This document shows positions 39,058 through 46,971 of a stretch of DNA of 64,000 nucleotides, one piece after another (the first letter of the stretch is position 1; every line of letters starts with the position of its first letter). The notes under the pieces were generated by a model, which did not search any database, was not told the origin of the DNA, and saw only the letters and a list, made by a program, of their open reading frames with translations. The position numbers were made by a program, and so were the translations under genes. The DNA comes from Zygosaccharomyces rouxii (lineage: Eukaryota; Ascomycota; Saccharomycetes; Saccharomycetales; Saccharomycetaceae). The stretch lies in the NCBI RefSeq assembly GCF_000026365.1, contig NC_012992.1, positions 124,001 through 188,000 on the forward strand. Direction: 5' to 3'.

Positions 39058-39474
39058 ATAAGCATAGGTTGAAGATTTAGGGTTACATGAGTGTTAGTGA
39101 AGCAGTAATGAGAGGAGGAATCGGTGAAGCAGCAGATGGAGTGTGATTCCTGAAACGGGGGTTTCCATCGAGCGGCAATTCAATGTCCATTTAGAGTTGA
39201 ATAAACGAACAAGCCTAATGGTAAACACTATGTCACGTGATACTACGTAATATCTACTACCGATCCTCGAGACTACAATCACTTACGGCCCAACTCCGAG
39301 GACACGTATTAGATGTCATTAATGTCCATACAAAAATCTTATATTTTCACTTGCTAATCGTAAAACAAAAATATTATTAGCGATATACTTGAACGCGAAC
39401 GCAACTCTTATTATTGGGGTATTTCTAGTCTATTTACGTTTAGCATGTTATTCTATATTCATTATCCTAGCTCA

Positions 39475-40380
39475 TTAGTATCCCTGCTGTTGCAGTAACA
39501 TATCTTGTTCATACTGCCACAGGTACATTCCATATGGGTCAAGCGAATCCATCGTACTAACACTTGGTAATCTTGAAATTGGTCTTGATGGTAGATCTGA
39601 TTTATTCCATATGTCCACTTCGCTGCTATTTTCACTAACTAAAGTCGCAGAACTTAGGTCTGATGAAACAGAGGTATTACGGTTATGTTCTAAGCTCTTG
39701 GCATTGACGATACGATCACCTGCGCCAGCACAAGCGATGTTTCTGGGGAATGGTTTTTGGAATTGCAATTGTTGCTTTTGCTGTTGTTGCCTTAGCTTTT
39801 GTAGTTGCACGTGTTTGTGCAGTTTTCTTCTTTGGGCCGATGTACGTTCAATGTCTTCAACGATTGGTTCCAACAGGTACCTTAGATCTAATATCAGATC
39901 ATCATTTGTCACTCTAAGATCCCAATTTAGTAATTGAACCAATTGTCTTTCCATTAGATTGACATCTTCAACACTGAAAAGTCCATCAGTGTATTTTGCC
40001 CAATGCTTGTTCAAAGGTGATGAATCGTTGTGAAATTTAGCGCTTAGAATCAAACATGCCAAGAACATACGGTGGATAGTGGATGGCAAACCAGATGCGT
40101 CTTTTGGTAAAATACATTTCAACCTGTTCAAGTAACATGCTGTCACTAATAATGTTGATGTGTATACGTTTGTGTGTCTGACCAATCTGCTGATAAAACT
40201 CATTAGCGATGGTAATTTTGAAGCCTGCTTGTTAGGCGAGCCTGGTGGTGTTGGATAATTACACTGTGGTAAAACCTTAAGCGTAGTATTAGTTAAAAAT
40301 CTGACCATATCGTCAGTAACTGGCGATTTCATCAAAATGTTTAGCGCCTTGTAGTATCCGGACATGTGGTGGTGCTGCAT
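39475..40380 (-). CDS. PCL1: Pcl1/Pcl2-type G1 cyclin of the Pho85 kinase
   Basis: Encodes about 301 residues from the ATG at 40380 (S. cerevisiae Pcl1 is 279). The block YYKALNILMKSPVTDDMVRF opens the cyclin box, which includes YPTPPGSP, LPSLMSFISRLVRHTNVYTSTLL and FLACLILSAKFHNDSSPLNK. The tail is Gln-rich, then Ser-rich (SVSSDLSSATLVSEN). Pcl1 activates Pho85 in late G1 for morphogenesis and cell-cycle entry. ATG choice: the frame extends to 40467, but a TATA box at 40482-40489 makes that ATG too close to be transcribed. ATG 40380 has A at -3; ATG 40365 (MSGYY) aligns with the Pcl1 start and is possible. Adjacent to RFC3 as in YNL289-290. Confidence 0.93.
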   Translation of the reverse strand: MQHHHMSGYYKALNILMKSPVTDDMVRFLTNTTLKVLPQCNYPTPPGSPNKQASKLPSLMSFISRLVRHTNVYTSTLLVTACYLNRLKCILPKDASGLPSTIHRMFLACLILSAKFHNDSSPLNKHWAKYTDGLFSVEDVNLMERQLVQLLNWDLRVTNDDLILDLRYLLEPIVEDIERTSAQRRKLHKHVQLQKLRQQQQKQQLQFQKPFPRNIACAGAGDRIVNAKSLEHNRNTSVSSDLSSATLVSENSSEVDIWNKSDLPSRPISRLPSVSTMDSLDPYGMYLWQYEQDMLLQQQGY

Positions 40381-40481
40381 GGTTGAGTAATCGAAGGAAA
40401 GTTTAGTCTTTTCTTGGTGAACTATATCAAAGTCCAATTCTTCCAAACCAATTCCTATTCTCCACATCAATCTTTGCAGTC

Positions 40482-40489
40482 CTTTTATA
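40482..40489 (-). promoter_or_regulatory. TATA box of the PCL1 cyclin gene
   Basis: TATAAAAG on the minus strand, 102 bp upstream of the chosen ATG (40380). Transcripts starting the usual 40 bp or more downstream would exclude the ATG at 40467. Confidence 0.55.
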
Positions 40490-40618
40490 TGATCTTGAAC
40501 TTAACAATCTACCATTTTGAATACCTTCATCGCACATACCAGGTTAATCGTGAAACTACTACAAGTGGCCACGCTAAACAATGAATCAACGAAATCTTAC
40601 TGTCGAAGGGTAATTGAA

Positions 40619-40625
40619 TTTCGCG
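40619..40625 (-). promoter_or_regulatory. SBF-type Swi4/6 cell-cycle box upstream of PCL1
   Basis: TTTCGCG on the plus strand is CGCGAAA, a match to the SCB consensus CRCGAAA, followed three bases on by GCGCG-like TCGCGT. PCL1 and PCL2 are SBF targets in S. cerevisiae, so G1 regulation appears conserved. Confidence 0.5.
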
Positions 40626-40706
40626 AGTCGCGTCCCTAAATCTTAATTCACCAAATTGTCCATGATCTTTCTTATTGCGGTTATAGCGATCTACACATCT
40701 TCGCTC

Positions 40707-40952
40707 TTAACTTTTCGCAGGATCAGAAGAAAGTAAAAAATTCGTGTAAACTTCCGGATCAAGATCATCGCACTGTTGGACAAGGTCATAGAAGACACGA
40801 ATTTCGACATTTCGAGTTTGAAACCATAGAAGAATCTCCGTTGTTGTCTTTATTGTTGGTGATTGTACAATTGGTGGTGGTTCCTGTTTCTCCAGGTTAA
40901 ACTTTGGCGATGATGTAATATTCGTGGTTGCAATTATTGTTATAATAGGCAT
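40707..40952 (-). CDS. Possible small protein between RFC3 and PCL1
   Basis: An 81-residue ORF from the ATG at 40952 to TAA at 40707. The first 35 residues are Thr/Pro-rich. The second half looks like folded protein (EILLWFQTRNVEIRVFYDL, then DDLDPEVYTNFLLSSDPAKS) with amphipathic helices. It lies in a 630-bp gap between RFC3 and the cyclin, on the same strand, and stops before the SCB/TATA elements. I do not recognise it, and no gene is annotated here in S. cerevisiae to my knowledge. It could be spurious. Confidence 0.35.
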   Translation of the reverse strand: MPIITIIATTNITSSPKFNLEKQEPPPIVQSPTIKTTTEILLWFQTRNVEIRVFYDLVQQCDDLDPEVYTNFLLSSDPAKS

Positions 40953-41010
40953 CAATTTAGATACGCAATTCGGAATTGAAAAGTTTCACGAAGATAATGA
41001 ATGTATTTAA

Positions 41011-42027
41011 CTAAGAATGTATTTTCGTAGCTTCTTGTTCAAAAGAAGACTTGACAACACCAATAACAGCGCTTGTTTGTATTTTTTCGCTACCACCACG
41101 AGAAATGGCGTATTCAATGTCGCCTAGACCCGTTAAAAGACTGATTCTTGTCGATTCGTTTTCAAGCTGATAGCCTTGTAAGATGGACACGATTCCCTCG
41201 ATCAAATCGATTAGGGCTAGACCCTTTGAGGTTCTCACTTTCTGTAAAGTATAGTGAGCAGTTGTCCAGTCTTCCTTCAAGATTGAATCTAGAATTGTCT
41301 CTAGGTCTTGAGGATTTGGTGCACCGCAACAGTCATAGATTAGGTCGTCTGTTATTTCGACATTGGGTTGATCGATGACTGCTTTGCAAGCCTGTAACAC
41401 ATTCAGAACACGACGCATATCACCACGAGACAAGTCAAGTAATGCATTCTCAGCACTTTCGGTCATTTGTAACTGTTCTCGTACTAAAACATTGGAAATT
41501 CGACGTTGGATTGCTTCTCTTGGCAATGGTTGGAATCTAAATCTAGTACAACGACTTAGCAATGCGGGGGTTAGTTTATGTGCGTAATTGGCCAAGATAC
41601 AAAATCTTGTGTTTTTAGTATATCTTTCGATAATTCTACGCAATGCATTTTGAGCAGCATTGGTCATTGCATCAGCTTCATCTAAGATGATCAGTTTGAA
41701 ACCTTTTGAGAAAATTTGTCTTGTCGATGCAAAGTCCTTAATTTGATTTCTTACCACATCAATACCTCGATCATCGGAAGCGTTTAACTCAAGGACCATA
41801 TTACTGTAATTCTTGCCGTAAATCTCTCTTGCAAGTGCAATAATAGACGATGTCTTACCGGTACCTGGAGGTCCATAAAACAGTAGATGTGGTAGTTTAC
41901 CGGTTTCTAGAAACTTACGAATAGTCGTGATGACTTCTGTTTGCCCATAAACGTCGTCCAAGGACTCTGGACGATACTTCTCAACCCATGGCAGGTTTTC
42001 CATATTTTTAACGTTACCAATTGTCAT
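41011..42027 (-). CDS. RFC3: Rfc3, clamp-loader (replication factor C) small subunit
   Basis: Encodes 338 residues (340 in S. cerevisiae). Signatures are LPWVEKYRPESLDDVYGQ (RFC box II region), Walker A LLFYGPPGTGKTSS, LNASDDRGIDVVRNQIKDFAS, Walker B LIILDEADAMT and the sensor/arginine-finger segment LLSRCTRFRF with the SRC motif. It is one of five AAA+ subunits that load PCNA at primer-template junctions; small subunits are also shared by the Rad24, Elg1 and Ctf18 loaders. Sequence and position (next to PCL1 and MID1, YNL289-291) distinguish it from Rfc2, Rfc4 and Rfc5. Start ATG is at 42027. Divergent from MID1 over 224 bp. Confidence 0.97.
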   Translation of the reverse strand: MTIGNVKNMENLPWVEKYRPESLDDVYGQTEVITTIRKFLETGKLPHLLFYGPPGTGKTSSIIALAREIYGKNYSNMVLELNASDDRGIDVVRNQIKDFASTRQIFSKGFKLIILDEADAMTNAAQNALRRIIERYTKNTRFCILANYAHKLTPALLSRCTRFRFQPLPREAIQRRISNVLVREQLQMTESAENALLDLSRGDMRRVLNVLQACKAVIDQPNVEITDDLIYDCCGAPNPQDLETILDSILKEDWTTAHYTLQKVRTSKGLALIDLIEGIVSILQGYQLENESTRISLLTGLGDIEYAISRGGSEKIQTSAVIGVVKSSFEQEATKIHS

Positions 42028-42251
42028 ATCAAAAATCCAGTAGTAGTGTTCAAAGCTCTTATTTAGTTATCTTGAATCTTTTTTTCAACTTACGATATGT
42101 GTTGATGGTAGGTTACAAGATCAAATAAAAAGTTGATTAATGCTCATCTAATTATGAAATATAAACGATTCTAAAAAAGGTTACGTAAAGAAAAAAACCA
42201 AAACAAAGGTAAAGGCAGCTTTTAGAAAGTTGCAAGCACCTCCTCAATGTA

Positions 42252-43889
42252 ATGTGGTGGTTCCTAATTGCACTTATTGTCTTTGCACAGTGTGGCTCGT
42301 CTTCCTTTAACGATTTAGAAGAATCGTGGGAAATATCTGGTGGTAATCCTTATAATGCTATGCAAAAGGATTCATTTGGAACAAAGGTAAATTATCATGG
42401 GAATACTTCGAGTATTTTAAATCCAAACAATATTTATGAATGGACTCCAATTACAAACGACTTAACTGCAGGTGATAGGGACACGTTTGTGTTTGATGTT
42501 AATACGGGCAGTTCAGGATTTGGTATTGCTTCCACATATGAAATTCTAATTCTATTGAGTGGAAACATTTGTAAACAACCTTCCAATACTAACGGTACTT
42601 CATTGGGGGTTTTTTACTCATTTAACGAAACTCTCTTTGGTGATTTGGGCGTTGGTAAATTTCAATCATTCGGAAATGGATATCTACAAGCATTGGCGAT
42701 TAGTCCTCTGGAGGCTAACAATAATAATGCAACTTCCAAGTACAACAATTTGTATGTCGTGGTTACACCTGTTAATGAAACTACAGGCCAACCCCTGCCA
42801 TCATCCCCAGAGAAGGTAAACGGTGAGCGTTGGGAGTACAAAATGAGTATATCTGAAAACGATTTGGTTTATCAATGGGATTCAAGGTCGTGGCTGGATG
42901 TATTGGATACGGACCACACCTCAGCTCTTTTACTGACAGGTAACGTAAGTGCTGATGCTGAAAATCACTATAATTATTCGATCTACAATCCGTCACTATA
43001 TGACCTTTACGTCTATTCTGACGAAGAATCTGCAAAATTGGATAAATCGACTAATATATCTCTGTGTGCCATGATACAGGGTAATTACTTAGTGTCATCA
43101 GCGCAATCACCGCCGAAGGATGTTCATCCGTTGGAAAGAACTGAATTAGCAGTCTCTAGGTCAATGGCTGATAGAAGTGGTAGCGTTAGGGAACAATTCT
43201 ACGTTACAGGTTTAAATGCATCAACGGACTACGTCGCATATTTGACTAAAAAGATTGGTAAGAAGGGGAATTTATCTCCAGATGGTGGTGTGCTTTTCTC
43301 GAGGCAGCCGTTTCGAACCAAATCTTCCAATAACTGTTCATTGGTTTTTGGGCTCGATTTTTGCTCAGGTGTTGCTTACTCAGTACCGTCCTCATCAATT
43401 TCAGATAATAAGACTATGTTGGCACAAACTTTTGATCATTACTCTCAGTCTCTTTTCCAAAACTTTAGCAAGGCACTACAAATCGTACCATGCGAAATGG
43501 AATTAGATGCAAGATATTCACCTGTTCGAACCTGTCAAGACTGTTCCGATTCCTATAGAGATTGGCTTTGCGCGGTTACGATTCCTCGTTGTACTTTGGA
43601 TAATCAAGAATATTATATTCGCAGGAAAAAAGATGATAATAGAAATCAATTCATCAATGAAGAAATTAAACCCATGAGTGATTACTATGAAGTTCCGCCT
43701 TGCATAGAGATGTGTTACCATATGGTAAGAGACTGCCCCAGTGATTTTGGATTCGCATGCCCTGATATAAATAACCAAAAGGATCTTTTCCACCGAAGCT
43801 ATAGCTATTTTGACACAAATAGTATGGAAGACACATGTAATTATATCGGTAATGCTACTGATCTGTTCCTAACTGCAAAAAATAATTAA
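42252..43889 (+). CDS. MID1: Mid1, stretch-activated calcium channel subunit
   Basis: Encodes 545 residues (548 in S. cerevisiae). An N-terminal signal peptide MWWFLIALIVFAQCGSSS is followed by an extracellular domain with many N-glycosylation sequons. A Cys-rich C-terminal region from about residue 370 contains CQDCSDSYRDWLCAVTIPRC and CIEMCYHMVRDCPSDFGFACP, the frizzled-like pattern of the Mid1/NALF family. Mid1 is the regulatory partner of the Cch1 calcium channel at the plasma membrane and supports Ca2+ entry and survival after pheromone exposure. Convergent with PUS4 with only a 54-bp gap. Neighbours match YNL291. Confidence 0.96.
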   Translation: MWWFLIALIVFAQCGSSSFNDLEESWEISGGNPYNAMQKDSFGTKVNYHGNTSSILNPNNIYEWTPITNDLTAGDRDTFVFDVNTGSSGFGIASTYEILILLSGNICKQPSNTNGTSLGVFYSFNETLFGDLGVGKFQSFGNGYLQALAISPLEANNNNATSKYNNLYVVVTPVNETTGQPLPSSPEKVNGERWEYKMSISENDLVYQWDSRSWLDVLDTDHTSALLLTGNVSADAENHYNYSIYNPSLYDLYVYSDEESAKLDKSTNISLCAMIQGNYLVSSAQSPPKDVHPLERTELAVSRSMADRSGSVREQFYVTGLNASTDYVAYLTKKIGKKGNLSPDGGVLFSRQPFRTKSSNNCSLVFGLDFCSGVAYSVPSSSISDNKTMLAQTFDHYSQSLFQNFSKALQIVPCEMELDARYSPVRTCQDCSDSYRDWLCAVTIPRCTLDNQEYYIRRKKDDNRNQFINEEIKPMSDYYEVPPCIEMCYHMVRDCPSDFGFACPDINNQKDLFHRSYSYFDTNSMEDTCNYIGNATDLFLTAKNN

Positions 43890-43943
43890 TATATAAATTA
43901 CATATACAATATAGACAGAAGCATTATTGATTAGTTTGCTTAA

Positions 43944-45164
43944 TCATTCCGTCTTTTCCAATTCATCTGCAGTTCTTTTAACAGATTTTCTTTCCTCATC
44001 TGTTTCCTTTTGGTTCTCCTCATTAAGTAAAGTTTCATTTGCATCTTCTTCACGCTGCGTTTCTAGAGTTTTTGCCTCTTGTTCAGATTCCTTCTGTGCT
44101 TTCAAGAATTCATCCGCTATGTTAACCTCAGATCCCTTTTCCAAGACCAAACCCAAAACTTTACTCCATATTTTTTCATCTCTATCGGTGAAATCTGTCA
44201 ATTGGAAAACGTTTTGACTTTCCAGCGACCAATCTTTCTGTTGAACCCTAATCAATTTAACCATGTAACATGAACTCATCATTGCCTTACCAATATCACT
44301 GATTAAGGAACGAATATACGTCCCAGAGGAAACTTTTGACTTAAAATGCAATAATGGCGCACGATACTTATCACCTTGCTTTTCAATTTCTTCAGACTCT
44401 TGTTCAGTCAGAGGAATTGGTTTTTCTACACGAGCCTCTTCATTATCCCAACCCTGCTTTTCACAGTATTCCTTTGAAAAATAAAGAGTATCATCCAACA
44501 TGCTAGCGTTCAATTTTTGTAATGTCTCTATCGCTTCACCTGAAGGCCTCATCAATGGGTAATCATGACTTTTCGTCAAAGAATCATTCATGACCTGTAA
44601 ATCATAAACTGTCACTTGTCTAGGTTCAATTGCCCTGGGCAAAGGTTTACCCTCTCTGGCATATTCATGCAATGGCTTACCATCCATTTTAAGCGCCGCA
44701 TAAATGGGCGGTGTCTGCTTTAGTGAACCTACAAATTTTTCCTCAACTTTCTTTAAATCTTCCATCCTTAAATGGTTTACAGAGTTTCTCGATAGAATTT
44801 CACCTTCCACATCACCAGATGTAGTCGATACCCCAAAGAGGGCTTCACTCTCATAAACCTTAACCGTTCCTGATAAGTATTCTGCCAATTTTTTCGTTCC
44901 GGTACCAATACCAATCACAAGAACACCAGACGCCAATGGATCTAATGTACCACCATGACCCATCTTTACCTTGGAAACTTTCCTCAGTTTTCTCTTACTA
45001 GCTTTCTTACCTGTCTCCTCCTGGTACTGCTTCATTCTTTCAGCGGTAGCCCTTTGTATATCCTTAGAGAATACATGACTATTGTTCAAGATCTGTTGTA
45101 ATCTCATCATGAACTGATTTGAAGTAATGCCACTTGGCTTCTCGATGGCGAAAATTCCATTCAT
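43944..45164 (-). CDS. PUS4: Pus4, tRNA pseudouridine-55 synthase
   Basis: Encodes 406 residues (403 in S. cerevisiae). The TruB-family catalytic block KVKMGHGGTLDPLASGVLVIGIGTGTK contains the catalytic Asp (GTLDP). GTYIRSLISDIGKAM and YAREGKPLPRAIEPRQV are further TruB motifs. The C-terminal 70 residues are a charged Glu/Lys-rich extension. The enzyme makes pseudouridine 55 in the T loop of nuclear and mitochondrial tRNAs. It is immediately downstream of SHR5 on the same strand (98-bp gap), whereas S. cerevisiae has PUS4 at YNL292 and SHR5 at YOL110; the tracks interleave here. Confidence 0.96.
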   Translation of the reverse strand: MNGIFAIEKPSGITSNQFMMRLQQILNNSHVFSKDIQRATAERMKQYQEETGKKASKRKLRKVSKVKMGHGGTLDPLASGVLVIGIGTGTKKLAEYLSGTVKVYESEALFGVSTTSGDVEGEILSRNSVNHLRMEDLKKVEEKFVGSLKQTPPIYAALKMDGKPLHEYAREGKPLPRAIEPRQVTVYDLQVMNDSLTKSHDYPLMRPSGEAIETLQKLNASMLDDTLYFSKEYCEKQGWDNEEARVEKPIPLTEQESEEIEKQGDKYRAPLLHFKSKVSSGTYIRSLISDIGKAMMSSCYMVKLIRVQQKDWSLESQNVFQLTDFTDRDEKIWSKVLGLVLEKGSEVNIADEFLKAQKESEQEAKTLETQREEDANETLLNEENQKETDEERKSVKRTADELEKTE

Positions 45165-45262
45165 CCTAACTGCTGCTGCTGAAAAATATCAAGTGATTGA
45201 TTAGAACCTTATTGCCAATCCATTTTTTTCCATAATGCCAGTTATGATTAGGTTCAAATTTT

Positions 45263-46068
45263 TCAAGTAGATGGCCTCGGGATTTGAAAATCTAGCTGTT
45301 GAAGGTATTGTTAGTACAAAGAAAACTGAAAAAATCATCAATATTATAACACGCAGAGAAACATACAGATAGGTATCCTGATCTTCTTGGTGATATTATC
45401 TTCACTCCCTTTTCCTTAAATTCTTGTTCTTGGTTTACTTGCTGCACGTAATCTTCCAGGTGTACTAAAGGATGTCTCCATAGGTATTTGGACACAGGGT
45501 GCCAAAGTCCAAGTGACAGTGCTTCCAGTAGAAGATCTATCAGGTTAAACCACGAATAGGTGTAGAATGCATTTTGCAAGTAGCTATTGATGGTAATGAC
45601 AATCTCTTGAAATTTCTCCACACTTAACACTCGCGCCAGGGGACTGGCTGATGAATAACCAAATAGTTGACCATCTTCATCGAAGATACCAAAAGGTTGA
45701 AATACTGGCTCGCCAGTAATTGCACCTGGTTCCATCCCTGGCATTGCAGTACTAAAATAAGGGCAATCCAAAGTAACTTCAAATCTTCTCGGTACTCTAA
45801 CGATTCTTGTGGTTTCAAATTCAGGCGAACCCCTAGCTACATAAACATTAGGGAAATGCGTCATGCAGATTCCATGATCTTCATCATGTTCCCTCAATTG
45901 ATTTCGTGCATCGACATCAGCGTAGTACCTTTCACCAAACTCGTGGTAGTTAAAGAATATGGGGGCTCGCTCTTGTAAAGCTTGTTCTGGCACCTCAGTG
46001 CCACTTCGAGATCCTGATCCACTAATCACCGTTCCTACTGAATTGACCTTATCGGCTAGCACCTCCAT
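45263..46068 (-). CDS. SHR5: Shr5/Erf4, Ras palmitoyltransferase subunit; spliced, join(45263..45295, 45367..46068)
   Basis: Unspliced, the frame gives 258 residues ending in a nonconserved tail. Splicing a 71-nt intron (45296-45366) gives 244 residues ending SGYLS-LDFQIPRPST, which matches the family C-terminus (S. cerevisiae Shr5, 237 aa, ends similarly in LSLDFVVPRP). Conserved segments are FFNYHEFGERYYAD, HDEDHGICMTHFPNVYVARG and TTRIVRVPRRFE. Hydrophobic segments near 165-205 fit its ER membrane association. With Erf2 (DHHC) it palmitoylates Ras. Exon 1 is 46068-45367 (234 codons), exon 2 45295-45263. Divergent from GET5, as YOL110/YOL111. Confidence 0.92.
45296..45366 (-). other. SHR5: Spliceosomal intron in SHR5
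   Basis: The donor GTATGT is at 45366-45361 and the canonical branch site TACTAAC at 45316-45310, with the branch A at 45311. The acceptor CAG ends at 45296, 15 nt downstream of the branch. Length is 71 nt, not a multiple of three. The in-frame TAG of the unspliced frame (45294-45292) overlaps the splice junction, and splicing shifts to the frame encoding the conserved C-terminus. Confidence 0.9.
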
Positions 46069-46232
46069 AACAGGTCCCAGCCCAGTGATTATGCCACTGC
46101 CAATTGTTCATCTAGTTTGTGTTGTTTCTTGGCGCCATCTTTTGATATGGAAAACTCCCGTTTACTGTAATCTCGAACTCCTCCTATAAAGAATAGTAAG
46201 AAGAAAAAGATCCAAAAGGAACCTGATTAATC

Positions 46233-46808
46233 ATGAGCATTGCATCTCCTGAACACGAATTCGTCTCCAAGTTCTTGACACTATCAACTCTTACCCAACC
46301 AGTGTTACCAAAGGACTACAAAAAACCATTGCAACAGGTGAACAGTTTAGGTGTAGCACTTCCAGCACTCAGATACAAATACCATTCCAAGAGATCTAAC
46401 AAAGAAGATAATGCCAAAGGACTGAAATTGATCTTGAAAAACATTAAACCTCCAAAATTCACTGTGGAGAATGAATTTGGTCGCAATGATACTGTCCGTC
46501 AAGTTAAAGAGTATTTAATATCTGAAGGTAAGGCACAGCAATTTGGCCAAGTGAAATTATTATTTAAGGGTAAAGTTTTACACGACAGTGGAATTTTGTC
46601 AGAAGTGATCGAGGATGGGGCTACCATCACCGTAATGATTTCCAAACCTGAAGTTGTTCAACAACAGGAGGAGCCCACTCCAGTGAAAAATTCTTTGCAG
46701 ATTCCCTGGGAAGCAATTGAGAAGACACTTGCCCATGAGTTGAAGGATTCCCATCAAACTGCATTAGCCTTACAAAGATTGCAAAAAGGTTGGGATATGA
46801 CCAAGTGA
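46233..46808 (+). CDS. MDY2: Get5/Mdy2, ubiquitin-like factor of tail-anchored protein insertion
   Basis: Encodes 191 residues (212 in S. cerevisiae). The N-terminal Get4-binding region [20 protein letters not shown] is highly conserved. A ubiquitin-like domain spans about residues 63-138 ([13 protein letters not shown] to ATITVMIS). The C-terminal dimerisation domain contains [14 protein letters not shown] and ends [12 protein letters not shown]. With Get4 and Sgt2 it hands tail-anchored proteins to Get3 in the cytosol; it is also known for a role in mating. It corresponds to YOL111C, divergent from SHR5 across 164 bp. Confidence 0.94.
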   Translation: MSIASPEHEFVSKFLTLSTLTQPVLPKDYKKPLQQVNSLGVALPALRYKYHSKRSNKEDNAKGLKLILKNIKPPKFTVENEFGRNDTVRQVKEYLISEGKAQQFGQVKLLFKGKVLHDSGILSEVIEDGATITVMISKPEVVQQQEEPTPVKNSLQIPWEAIEKTLAHELKDSHQTALALQRLQKGWDMTK

Positions 46809-46971
46809 CATAAAAATAGTTCTGGGTATGCAACTTTATATAGATATATATATATGTATCGATCAGAAGAAAAAGAACATGACTCTGAAAAATAAAAATC
46901 CTTTTATTCTTTATTTTTTTTTTTTTTCCTTCAACATAGGTCCTTTAATTTACCCTAAAAGTTTATCTTGA

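Larger units (their letters stand above)
38274..39474. other. Long spacer between PDA1 and the cyclin gene (synteny block junction)
   Basis: A 1.2-kb region with no convincing gene; the 62-codon minus ORF at 39094-39282 has no recognisable features. The left part is the PDA1 promoter, with a TATA box at 38400 and a Cbf1-type site at 38529. A second GTCACGTGA is at 39232-39240, and a Reb1-type TTACCCGG is at 39050-39057. Short nested inverted repeats occupy 38899-38961. Confidence 0.45.

Noticed and set aside
38529..39240. CDEI-like GTCACGTG sites (38529, 39232, also 61691) as possible centromere
   Set aside because: No adjacent 80-160 bp very AT-rich CDEII or TCCGAA-containing CDEIII; read as Cbf1-type promoter sites.
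40380..40467. N-terminal extension of the PCL1 cyclin to ATG 40467
   Set aside because: TATA box is too close upstream and the extension has no similarity to Pcl1.
45292..45366. Unspliced C-terminus of SHR5 as the genuine protein end
   Set aside because: The stretch contains perfect donor, branch and acceptor signals, and the spliced frame matches the family C-terminus.
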